Program-made: the position numbers and the translations under genes | Origin: Salmonella bongori NCTC 12419 | GTDB lineage: Bacteria > Pseudomonadota > Gammaproteobacteria > Enterobacterales > Enterobacteriaceae | Length of the DNA stretch: 64,000 nucleotides | Direction: 5' to 3' | Assembly (NCBI RefSeq): GCF_000252995.1 | Contig: NC_015761.1 | Span: 2,976,001-3,040,000 of the forward strand | The notes under the pieces: generated by a model | What the model was told of the DNA's origin: nothing | Databases searched by the model: none | What the model saw: only the letters and a program-made list of their open reading frames with translations | In this document: positions 18,145 to 25,962 of the stretch, piece after piece | Layout: each line of letters begins with the position of its first letter | Position numbering within the stretch: position 1 is the first letter of the stretch

Positions 18145-19059
18145 ATGCAGGTTAACAATACATTATGGTCTCTTGATAAAAATCTGAGTATTGCGCCATC
18201 ACTGGATATTATTTTTCGCTTGAAAAATAGCTCATATTCTATTGATTTTTCAAATATACTATTTACTGTATTACAGGAATTAGAAGTAATCCCATTTTAT
18301 GATGACCAATGTATTACTGTCATATCTCATGACAGGGCACAGGGCGGTTGGGAGGGAAGAATGACTCCAGAGTTATGGCAAAAAATTATTGAAGAGATAA
18401 AATGTGCATCATCACTTAAGATCAGAAAAAAACAAATCTTACTTAAAATTTGCAAGAAAGGCCCACTGACTGATAATTATGTTGATGATTTATCATTATC
18501 GGTGAATCAAAACATATTCCCGGATCAAGGCATTGTCATTTCACTACAGTTCAGTACATCGGAAGAAAATCCATGGGCATATTTACAATATATTCGAGAT
18601 AATCTCATATCAAGATTAGAGTTAAATTTTTTCTGGGGTACATTAGGATATAAATTCATCCTGAACCCATTTCATCGTACCGCACATGAAGTCATGCGGG
18701 CATCCTGCATGCGTTATCCAGGAGTAGATTTACATGATGTGGTCTGTATTCATAATTCATTGTGGTGGGATAAATTAAGAACCATAAACTGGCAAGTCAC
18801 ATTAAATCTTACTCAGACATTATGTGAAAAAATAGATATATCACCTCAAATCATGTATTATAAAACAGGAAACTCACCTTCAATATGCGATCGAAATAGT
18901 TCAGAACCCAATAATTTATCTGCAATTCACGAGTATAAAGCCCTTGAAAAAAAGCTTTCTTCGCGCATCTTAAACTCCGATAATATTTCATGGTTATGTC
19001 AATGGAATACTGATATATATTCTCGATGGAGTAACAGATGGAATGAAATTGATTTATAG
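18145..19059 (+). CDS. Divergent DUF3396-like protein, second module
   Basis: Protein of 304 residues, more diverged and AT-rich, yet with the family layout: FWGTLGYKFILNPFHRTAHE, MRASCMRYPGVDLHDV, RTINWQVTLNLTQTLCEKI. It starts 15 bases after the previous gene. Its repeat of the two-immunity-genes arrangement seen after the first effector is notable. The family assignment is by motif spacing, so moderately sure. Confidence 0.65.
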   Translation: MQVNNTLWSLDKNLSIAPSLDIIFRLKNSSYSIDFSNILFTVLQELEVIPFYDDQCITVISHDRAQGGWEGRMTPELWQKIIEEIKCASSLKIRKKQILLKICKKGPLTDNYVDDLSLSVNQNIFPDQGIVISLQFSTSEENPWAYLQYIRDNLISRLELNFFWGTLGYKFILNPFHRTAHEVMRASCMRYPGVDLHDVVCIHNSLWWDKLRTINWQVTLNLTQTLCEKIDISPQIMYYKTGNSPSICDRNSSEPNNLSAIHEYKALEKKLSSRILNSDNISWLCQWNTDIYSRWSNRWNEIDL

Positions 19060-19122
19060 TGATTTTATATATACCCATTACTACCTTTACTAAAATCATA
19101 TGTATTTAAAATAAGAGAAAGT

Positions 19123-19437
19123 ATGTTTTTTCCTGCGTATAAAGTCAACTCATCAAAGAGCCTACATGAAGTAGCTCAATCCATCGGAGTGAATATTGAT
19201 ACTCTACAGCGTAGTTTTACTTGTATCATTGCAAGAGGCGAACATTTAAAGGACGAAACAGTTAAGTACATTAAAAAAGATGATATTCATTTTGTTGTAT
19301 ACCATTTAGATGGAGAGATAAGCCTTTGGTATAGTGATGACAATTGGAAGAGTTCCACTATAGATGATGCAGAAGATATTATAGATAGTGTTGAGAGCGG
19401 AATCGGTGCTGATTTTTGGGCCATATTCATAATATGA
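19123..19437 (+). CDS. Small hypothetical protein at end of effector block
   Basis: Acidic protein of 104 residues (MFFPAYKVNSSKSLHEVAQS, later DDAEDIIDSVESGIGADFWA). I do not recognise a family. The SD AGAGAAAG precedes the ATG. Its position after immunity genes and directly before a broken vgrG copy suggests an orphan immunity protein whose effector has been lost, but nothing in the sequence proves this. Confidence 0.5.
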   Translation: MFFPAYKVNSSKSLHEVAQSIGVNIDTLQRSFTCIIARGEHLKDETVKYIKKDDIHFVVYHLDGEISLWYSDDNWKSSTIDDAEDIIDSVESGIGADFWAIFII

Positions 19438-19560
19438 GACTTACAATGAGGACCTATGATCGTAACGCTTTAGATGTTTGCGAGAGGTAGGGATGTAATA
19501 AACTTACGATAGTTACTCAGTAGAAACTGAGCCCCTCCAAAACTCACAGGGAGAGGATGA

Positions 19561-20027
19561 AACGGCATCACGGCGTGGACACCGGTATTTTATGACCCGC
19601 ATCCGGCGCGTGAGTTCTGTGTACAGTACGGCGAAACCGACCTCGCCTTCCTGACCCGCCTGTGGGCGGAGGAAGGTATCTTTTACTTTGACTGGCACGC
19701 CCCGGAAGGCCCGGCGCAGAAACTGGTCCTCTGCGACGATGCCGCCGGGGTGTCATCGCTGGGGGAGATACCCTTTAACCCTGATACCGCCACGGAAGTC
19801 TCCACCGCCTGTATCAGCTGTTTCCGGTACCGGGCGCGCACCGGGCCCTCCTCCGTTGAAATCCAGGACTACACCTTCAGGACACCCGCCTGGCCGGGTT
19901 ATTACAGCCACGCCGCTGAAAACCTCAACGGCCAGTTTACCCGGTATGAAATCTTTGATTATCCTGGCCGCTTCAAGGACGAGTCCCATGGCCGGGCGTT
20001 TGCACGCTACCGGACTGAAGGCTGGCG
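19561..20027 (+). pseudogene. Internal vgrG fragment (467-bp direct repeat, copy 2)
   Basis: Nearly identical to vgrG positions 7658-8124 (about five substitutions), spanning the second part of the gp27-like domain. It has no start region and breaks off at GCTGGCG, after which unrelated sequence follows. It is not a functional gene. It marks where a second vgrG stood, or where the effector block was inserted by recombination. Confidence 0.93.
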
Positions 20028-20060
20028 TTCAGGGAGGAGATCACCAGCATTGATATAATT

Positions 20061-20471
20061 TTAGTCAGTCTCTGTCCTCTCCGGCAATAACTGGCGCCAT
20101 CTGCCGTTCTGGTAGGTTATTTCCATTTTTAATGGTGCAGATACATCTTGTATTATTGCTTCCAGATACAATGCCAGTGTCTGATGGTTAACATTCTTTA
20201 CTTTTACTCTCAGCGCCTTGATTTCTGGTTCATTGCACAAAATAGCAGCGCGGAGCTCACGGCAAAACCAGTTGAGAACCCGTGTATCACCGACATTTAA
20301 TCCGTGCCATTCCGGCATTCCCTGGGTGAGTAGTGTTGGCAGTGTTTTACCATCCGCCGAAGCGCGAGAATTGAATAAATACATCAGCTTCTGCCGTACT
20401 AATTCATGTGGGTTTATCCTCTCCACCATGAGCCTGTCAAATAGCGCGACCGAAAGCGTTGGCATCCTCAT
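20061..20471 (-). CDS. tssE: T6SS baseplate component TssE (orphan)
   Basis: gp25-like wedge protein of the T6SS baseplate, 136 residues from the chosen start. Visible family features: the start MRMPTLSVALFDRL, the segment LVRQKLMYLFNSRASADGK, MPEWHGLNVGD, and the C-terminal strand pattern IKALRVKVKNVNHQTLALYLEAII. I chose the ATG at 20471 because its ATGA overlaps the stop of the upstream frame, with GGGGA as SD; an in-frame ATG at 20501 also exists. None of its usual partners (tssF, tssG, tssK) is in the window, so it is a leftover or a spare. Confidence 0.8.
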   Translation of the reverse strand: MRMPTLSVALFDRLMVERINPHELVRQKLMYLFNSRASADGKTLPTLLTQGMPEWHGLNVGDTRVLNWFCRELRAAILCNEPEIKALRVKVKNVNHQTLALYLEAIIQDVSAPLKMEITYQNGRWRQLLPERTETD

Positions 20472-20740
20472 TCCCCTTTCTGACCCATCGCCAAAATCCA
20501 TGCTGACGAGGTGAAATCCTGTTGGGCACCTTCTGATTTCCGGGCAGCGATTTGTCGTTGGATTTTCGCGAAACTCGTCAACATCGTGTCCAACAATGTA
20601 TCGCCGGGGTCACCGCTAACAGCGTTAGTTACCTGCGTAACCACAGTGTGGCGGTAAGACATATCTTCTCTCTGGTCCTCCAGTCCCTCAGTCTGGCTTT
20701 CGCCTTTGATAACATCGCGCTTTAAAAAAATCGCATCCAT
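20468..20740 (-). pseudogene. Hcp-like hybrid reading frame
   Basis: Frame of 90 codons. The first ~40 residues (MDAIFLKRDVIKGESQTEGL, then HTVVTQVTNAVSGD) resemble the N-terminus of Hcp tube proteins. The rest (LLDTMLTSFAKIQRQIAARK, ending SAWILAMGQKGE) does not fit Hcp and looks like the end of another gene formerly upstream of tssE. I read it as a deletion fusion of hcp with a T6SS gene. It is preceded by a good SD (AAGGAGAT) and may still be translated. Confidence 0.55.
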
Positions 20741-20795
20741 GATTTATCTCCTTATTGATCAGGCGGCAATTCAGCAATCAAACAAATAAACGTGA

Positions 20796-20981
20796 CTAAC
20801 GCTTCCCACTCTCACTGAAAACGCCAGCACCAAAAAACATAGCGTGAAAAACACCAGGTTTGCCGGTTTTACTAACGTTTATAAACACTTCGTAAACATG
20901 ATTCGACGGTTGCAACGTCACAGATAAAGCTGACCCACGGTGGTCATATACATTGAGGTTATACTGAACACGCTCTGCCAT
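20796..20981 (-). CDS. Small hypothetical protein upstream of the Hcp-like frame
   Basis: Protein of 61 residues (MAERVQYNLNVYDHRGSALS, then VTLQPSNHVYEVFINVSKTG). The ATG at 20981 has AAGGA six bases upstream; a TTG six bases earlier is in frame. Predicted mostly beta-strand. I do not recognise a family. It is co-directional with the Hcp-like frame and tssE. Confidence 0.5.
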   Translation of the reverse strand: MAERVQYNLNVYDHRGSALSVTLQPSNHVYEVFINVSKTGKPGVFHAMFFGAGVFSESGKR

Positions 20982-21489
20982 ATCCAATCCTTTTTATCGC
21001 AAAGGGTCCCTGATGTCTGTATCACAGCCTCATTATTCACTATAGCCTTATCAGAATAACAAGCAGTTATATATAAAAAACATATCAAAAAACAAATATC
21101 AACTTAATTTTTACTTTTTTTATTAAGATACATCAAATTGACACACATCAATTAACACGAGAAAAACCATGAAATTCAAAAAGTCATAAAAACCTAGTCA
21201 CCATAGTAATTTTATTTCTTATGAATATTCACGCAATCAATATTTAATTACGTTTTTATTTTACTGGCAATATTGAAAAATGATTTAAATCAAAAAAGAA
21301 ATCTATTGTGGTAAGTTCATTTTTGACCGTAATAAAAATGAGGTTTATAAGGCCCGCACTACCTGTCTTTTCTGATGGCCAATACCATTCAAGCACTGGC
21401 AAGTTAATAGGTGAGCGCGTAATGCGCTTATGCCGGGATGGGTAATCCCTTACCCGACTAGTATCACACACCATAAGTATGGAAGGGTA
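20982..21489. other. AT-rich island boundary without genes
   Basis: About 500 bases, very AT-rich from 21050 to 21330, with no supportable gene. It must carry the promoter of the small minus-strand operon (20061-20981). Short hairpins near 21410-21470 (GAGCGCGTAATGCGCTT; GGGTAATCCCTTACCC) precede the 3' end of the deacetylase gene and may terminate its transcript. Confidence 0.5.
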
Positions 21490-22413
21490 TTATTTACCTG
21501 GCCAGCCATAATCATCCGGAACTGGCGCTACACCGCGGACATCAGGCCGGAGCATTTTTTGGCGATCCTCTTCATCATCCACCCATGCCCGGGCTATCTC
21601 CTCACAGGTCGCAAACCATACGCCATCATGTCCTTTAATATGTTCAACCAAACGTGACAACATCATCATATGATGCCCATGGCCGATTATCTGCGGATGA
21701 AGCGCCATCGCAAATAAACCGTTTTCCTGATGGCTATAAGCATAGGTAAAAATATCCTTCCAGCGTCGCAGGACCCCCTCCGTATCGCTCATCCCCTCCT
21801 GGTTGCCGGTATACGCCAGTGCAGGAAAATCATCCAAATACCAACTGACGGGAATTTCCAGAATCGCGCTGGCTGGGCCGGCGATATTTCCCATCTCCCA
21901 ATTCACCTGCCAACGTTGAGGATGGTACGGCACAAGATCTCTTGCCATCAGACTACTGTCATATATAAAACCGGCTTCCTCCAGAAGATCCAGCGTATTC
22001 TCGCTATAATCCCAGTAGGGAGAACGGTATCCCGCAGGCCGTAGACCGAAATGCCTTTTATAACAAGCGAAAGCCAGATCCATAAGCCGACGCTCTGTGT
22101 CACGATTCACCAGAGTCGGATTTTCATGGTAATAGCCGTGGTGAGCTATTTCATGGCCGGCATCAAAAATCGCTTTACTGATTTCCGGAAAGGTGTCTAC
22201 TGTGTGTCCGGGAATAAAAAAAGTAGTTTTAATACTATTTTCTTTGAATAGCTTCAGAAGTCTTGGTACGCCAACCTCTGCACCAAATTCACCGCGCGAC
22301 ATAAAGGACGGCGATGGTCGGTTAAATCCGCCAAGCCATAAAGACTGAGCATCGACATCGACACCCATATTAACCGCTATCTTTTTACCCTCAGGTAATT
22401 TTAAGTATCCCAT
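21490..22413 (-). CDS. Polysaccharide deacetylase (NodB-fold) family protein
   Basis: Protein of 307 residues of carbohydrate esterase family 4 type. The metal-binding elements are visible: VNMGVDVDAQS with the catalytic Asp, HEIAHHGYYHEN (His-His...His), and RSPYWDYSENT; a late LHPQIIGHGHH supplies the base. There is no signal peptide, so it is cytoplasmic and may act on a small amide or N-acyl substrate, as in PuuE/allantoinase-like members. It is followed, with a short gap, by the amidohydrolase gene in the same direction. Part of the SPI-13 region known in Salmonella. Confidence 0.85.
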   Translation of the reverse strand: MGYLKLPEGKKIAVNMGVDVDAQSLWLGGFNRPSPSFMSRGEFGAEVGVPRLLKLFKENSIKTTFFIPGHTVDTFPEISKAIFDAGHEIAHHGYYHENPTLVNRDTERRLMDLAFACYKRHFGLRPAGYRSPYWDYSENTLDLLEEAGFIYDSSLMARDLVPYHPQRWQVNWEMGNIAGPASAILEIPVSWYLDDFPALAYTGNQEGMSDTEGVLRRWKDIFTYAYSHQENGLFAMALHPQIIGHGHHMMMLSRLVEHIKGHDGVWFATCEEIARAWVDDEEDRQKMLRPDVRGVAPVPDDYGWPGK

Positions 22414-22452
22414 AACAACCTCCAGTTAATACATAGAAGGAGCCACATTCTG

Positions 22453-23331
22453 TTATTTAATGTGTGATGGCCAAACATTATACATGCCTGCTTTTCTGCG
22501 TCTGTCCTTAAACGTTGTCGCTGCCCCCTCAAGTCTATTGGCATACAGCACATCAAGGTTAATTTCTCCGGAGATGACATCTTCTTTATTTACATAGGCC
22601 TCTGCGATAACCCCTTCTGGATTTTTCCACACGACATCGCATGGGCTTAAAATTGAACTGCGGGCCCAACAGCCAGGTAATGAGCCGCCAGGACTACCGC
22701 CGAGACAACAGTGGACAAGATAAATTTGATTTTCAATACACCGTGAATGGCAACAGTGCCTGACACGCCAAAATCCCTGTTCCGTAAACGTGGCGGAAGG
22801 TGTCAGGATTAACTCTACCCCCTGCTCTGCCAGAGTCGAGGCACACTCCGGAATTTCTGCCTCATAGCAAATATTGAACCCCACCTTAGCAAACGGCAGT
22901 TGAAATACGTCCATTTTCTCCCCCTCCTGCGTATACCATCCGCTTTCCGCCGGGAAAATATGTGTCTTACTGTGGGAATAATGTTCACCATCCGGCCCCC
23001 ATATATGCGCAATATTTTCATACCGTTCAGCCCCAGTCTGCTCCAGATGAGAACCGGCGACAATAAACTGTCCTCTTTTTTTTGCTTCCTGTTGAAAAAA
23101 ATTCTTATAGGCCTCCGTAAACTGATCAATTAAGATAAGGTGTGAAATTGGCCTTTCTTGCCAGTTTTTCAATAAGGTAAATAACTCAATGGTAAAGAGT
23201 TCCGGAAAGATAACCAAATCAACTTCCTTACTTTTATTAAGGAGCGCGCTTACCTTTGTTATAAAATCTTCAAAAGTGTTTATTTCAGTAACAATATACT
23301 GACAGGCTGAGAGCGTAAAATTGCGTGTCAT
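22453..23331 (-). CDS. Carbon-nitrogen hydrolase (nitrilase family)
   Basis: Cytoplasmic amidase-type enzyme of 292 residues. The Glu-Lys-Cys triad is visible: E in LVIFPELFTIE, K in SHSKTHIFPAE, and C in VGFNICYEAEIPE. The substrate is not evident; members hydrolyse amides, N-carbamoyl amino acids or nitriles. It lies upstream of and in the same orientation as the deacetylase gene with a 39-base gap, so the two probably form an operon degrading an amide-type compound. Confidence 0.87.
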   Translation of the reverse strand: MTRNFTLSACQYIVTEINTFEDFITKVSALLNKSKEVDLVIFPELFTIELFTLLKNWQERPISHLILIDQFTEAYKNFFQQEAKKRGQFIVAGSHLEQTGAERYENIAHIWGPDGEHYSHSKTHIFPAESGWYTQEGEKMDVFQLPFAKVGFNICYEAEIPECASTLAEQGVELILTPSATFTEQGFWRVRHCCHSRCIENQIYLVHCCLGGSPGGSLPGCWARSSILSPCDVVWKNPEGVIAEAYVNKEDVISGEINLDVLYANRLEGAATTFKDRRRKAGMYNVWPSHIK

Positions 23332-23646
23332 CGAAACATCCCCGTCATGGAACCAGAATTCAAAGTAACGTATAGTCTATTGGGGATGTTGTGGAATAGG
23401 TATCATTACCTCATACCGTTTTTTTGTGAGACAACTCAACATTTGCAGAATAAAAGATAATGGGCATTGATTCTTTATTTAGTTAACGGGAATGTTATAA
23501 ACACTGGCAGTGCGATAGATATTTCAAAAAAAATTTTGCTGCAACTGATAATGCTTATCACAATATTATTGTTATCACTTGAAAATAATCAGGCGAACTA
23601 AAGGAAAAAGCGTCCATCTAAAACAAACGCGTATTTTTGTCTACCG

Positions 23647-23950
23647 CTAGCATATAAAGTTACATTTTAATAGCCCAGTTAACATATTTCTTAGCGTCGT
23701 AGCAAAGCTGGCATGTCGGGCATTTACATTGCTATCCGATAAAACACCCTATGTGATTGCCAGTAGTCGCCTTACCGCCATTTCTTTCTCTATCTTCGCG
23801 CTGACTTCCTCCTCGCCTGTGCATCGTTAAAACGCGCCATCAACAAACTGACAATGGTGTGGTATTTATTGTTGAGCATTTTAGCAACCTGAGGATTACG
23901 CATCCTTCAGCCATGATCTGGACCACCAGCGTCCGTTGCCACCCGCGGTT
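23647..23950 (-). pseudogene. Decayed TetR-family regulator (C-terminal remnant)
   Basis: Minus-strand translation in three frames gives consecutive pieces of one protein: GWQRTLVVQIMAEGC, then (frameshift) RNPQVAKMLNNKYHTIVSLL and MARFNDAQAR, then (frameshift) VSAKIEKEMAVRRLLAIT, an in-frame stop, and GVLSDSNVNARHASFATTLR NML. The order fits the ligand-binding half of AcrR/TetR-like repressors. The HTH part is not recognisable upstream. Multiple lesions show a long-dead gene, presumably the former local regulator. Confidence 0.6.
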
Positions 23951-24162
23951 ATGAATCCAGTGAACGCGATGTCCACATTAAAGGGCCGGGAGTGCGGAGA
24001 CCATCAATTACCGTATTAAAGAAGGGCAGTTAAAGGGAATGCACATTTTTCTTGCCGCAGATAAAGGGGCGTAAAGCGCGATAGCACCATGTGGGGCGAT
24101 CGCCTCAATTACGGGGATGTGAAAATGAGTATCCGGTATAATCTTATGTTCCGATAAGAGGA
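23951..24162. other. Degraded intergenic stretch
   Basis: No intact gene. A plus-strand fragment reads INYRIKEGQLKGMHIFLAAD but has no start and a stop soon after; it may be another gene remnant in the decayed zone between the amidohydrolase and the transporter. The 315 bases from 23332 to 23646 are AT-rich and hold the amidohydrolase promoter. Confidence 0.4.
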
Positions 24163-24185
24163 AAAAGGCCACCCAAAGGTGGCCA
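24163..24185 (-). terminator. Rho-independent terminator of the ExuT-like gene
   Basis: Read on the minus strand: GGCCACC TTTG GGTGGCC followed by TTTTT. It lies about 70 bases after the transporter stop codon. Confidence 0.85.
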
Positions 24186-24210
24186 TGACCAATTGATAAA
24201 CGTTCAGGAA

Positions 24211-24242
24211 TGCCTGATGGCGCTTCGCTTATCAGGCCTGCA
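24211..24242. repeat. REP-type element downstream of the transporter
   Basis: TGCCTGATGGCGCTTCGCTTATCAGGCCTGCA, a typical REP core with GCCTGAT and ATCAGGC arms, located between transporter stop and terminator. Confidence 0.8.
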
Positions 24243-24253
24243 ACCCTACAAAT

Positions 24254-25558
24254 TTAGCGATGAGATGCCAGCGGCTGTTCCAGCGTATGCGGATTATGCT
24301 TCGCCGGATCTTTAATCAACACCCACAGGATGATAGCGCCGATAATATCGAAAAGACTTAACGCAATAAAGAATGGACCGTAACCGATAATGGCGACCAA
24401 TGCCCCCATAAACAGGTTAAAACTTAACTGCCCCAGCCATGCCGCAGAACCAGCCAGACCCGCCACCGTCGCCACTTCATTTTTCTTGAACAGATCGGCG
24501 CTCATGGTGATAACAACAGTAGAAAGCGTCTGATGCGCAAAACCACCAATACTCATCAATGCAATGGCAACGTACGGGTTAGTCGTAATACTGACAAAAC
24601 CGATCGAAATCATCAAAATAGCGCCGATAGTAAAGCTGCAGCGGCGTGCATTGATCGTGGTCATGTGCATCTTTTCCATGAAGAACTTCGCCAGGAAGCC
24701 ACCTGCAACACAGCCAAAATCCGCCGCCAGGAACGGTAGCCAGGCAAACATCGCGATCTCTTTCAGCGGCAGATGCATAACGTTAATCAGATACAGCGGC
24801 ATCCAGAAGCTCAGCGTTCCCCAGGCAGGGTCCGCCAGAAAACGGGTGATCGCCAGCGCCCAGAAATTACGCTTTTTAATAATCTCTTTAACGGCAGGCT
24901 TTTTGTTATCGTCCTGGAGATAACTTTCCTGGCCGTCTTCGATATAACGCAGCTCTTTGTGGGTGATCCACGGATGTTTATTTGGCGAGTTATAAATCAG
25001 GAACCAGGTAATAGCGAATAGCACGCCGATCCCACCGGTAATCACAAACGCCATTTCCGTACCGATGCCGCTATCGGCAAAAGTCAACATCGCCCAGACC
25101 ACCAGCGGCGGCGCCAGCATCGCGCCAATTGAAGTACCGATATTAAACAGGCCTCCCGCAATACCGCGTTCTTTCGTCGGGAACCATTCGGCGCTGGCTT
25201 TAATCCCGGCCGGAATCGCCGACGCTTCGGTTAGCCCCATCAAACCACGCAGAAATGCCAGACTTATCCAACCGCCGGCCAACGCATGCGCCATGTTGAT
25301 TAACGACCACAACAAGGCAAAGATAAAGAAGCCGATTTTCAGTCCGATGACATCCATTAAATAGCCGGTGATCGGCTGCGCAATGGTATAGCAAAGCTGG
25401 AAGGCGCTTACCACCCAGGAATATTGCTGCTCATCAAAATGGAGCTCTTTCATCATCGCAGGCGCCGCAACGCTAAGCGAGCTTCGGGACAGGTAGTTTA
25501 CGATGGTCCCTACGCAGACCAGACCGATAATCCACCATCTTAATTTTGTCATCTTCAT
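24254..25558 (-). CDS. Hexuronate MFS transporter (ExuT-like)
   Basis: Inner-membrane permease of 434 residues of the anion:cation symporter (ACS) family with 12 helices. Closely resembles ExuT: VNYLSRSSLSVAAPAMMKEL, LTEASAIPAGIKASAEWFPT KERGIA, and GGFAHQTLSTVVITMSADLF. Expected to bring in D-glucuronate (and possibly galacturonate). The ATG at 25558 is preceded by GAGG. Divergent from uxuA across an operator-bearing region, which fits co-regulation by the substrate. Confidence 0.88.
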   Translation of the reverse strand: MKMTKLRWWIIGLVCVGTIVNYLSRSSLSVAAPAMMKELHFDEQQYSWVVSAFQLCYTIAQPITGYLMDVIGLKIGFFIFALLWSLINMAHALAGGWISLAFLRGLMGLTEASAIPAGIKASAEWFPTKERGIAGGLFNIGTSIGAMLAPPLVVWAMLTFADSGIGTEMAFVITGGIGVLFAITWFLIYNSPNKHPWITHKELRYIEDGQESYLQDDNKKPAVKEIIKKRNFWALAITRFLADPAWGTLSFWMPLYLINVMHLPLKEIAMFAWLPFLAADFGCVAGGFLAKFFMEKMHMTTINARRCSFTIGAILMISIGFVSITTNPYVAIALMSIGGFAHQTLSTVVITMSADLFKKNEVATVAGLAGSAAWLGQLSFNLFMGALVAIIGYGPFFIALSLFDIIGAIILWVLIKDPAKHNPHTLEQPLASHR

Positions 25559-25626
25559 GATAAAGCCTCGTTAAAAAACATTATCTCCACGCTGTCTGAC
25601 CTGTAGCGGGAAAGCTGAAATCACAC

Positions 25627-25642
25627 AATTGGTTGACCAATC
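25627..25642. promoter_or_regulatory. Candidate ExuR/UxuR operator 1
   Basis: AATTGGTTGACCAATC is a near-perfect match to the palindromic consensus AAATTGGTNNACCAATTT of the GntR-family hexuronate repressors ExuR and UxuR. It is about 70 bases upstream of the transporter start. Confidence 0.7.
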
Positions 25643-25813
25643 AATATTTCCTCATCCGGATCGGTCAAAATCTGGCGGTAACCTTCGCCCTTAATATTCC
25701 CGACATAAATAAATCAACTCATTTCCAGTTGAATGGTGAATGCTTTTCGCGCATCAAAAATTGACACAGATCAAACAAATAAAATTGGCAGACCATAATT
25801 AATAATATTTGTG

Positions 25814-25830
25814 ATTTGGTTAGCCAATTT
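25814..25830. promoter_or_regulatory. Candidate ExuR/UxuR operator 2
   Basis: ATTTGGTTAGCCAATTT matches the same palindrome with one weak half. It is about 130 bases upstream of the uxuA start, in the likely promoter. Confidence 0.65.
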
Positions 25831-25962
25831 AAAGAACAAGGTTGACATGAGAAAAATTTTGGTTGAATTTAGGGGCCATAACTGGTTTTACAAAGCACAT
25901 TTCGCTGTTGGCTAACGATGGGTCAACCACGAAGATGTCATCGCAAGAAGAGGAAACTGAAC

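Larger units (their letters stand above)
25559..25962. promoter_or_regulatory. Divergent promoter region of ExuT-like gene and uxuAB-uxaC
   Basis: A 404-base gene-free region, AT-rich, between the start codons. It contains the two palindromes listed separately and the uxuA SD AGAAGAGGAAA. No coding potential is evident. Confidence 0.8.

Noticed and set aside
19123..19200. Resemblance of the 104-residue protein to an FAD-dependent oxidoreductase segment (KSLHEVAQSIGVNIDTLQ)
   Set aside because: A short helix pattern only; no dinucleotide-binding motif and the protein is too small.
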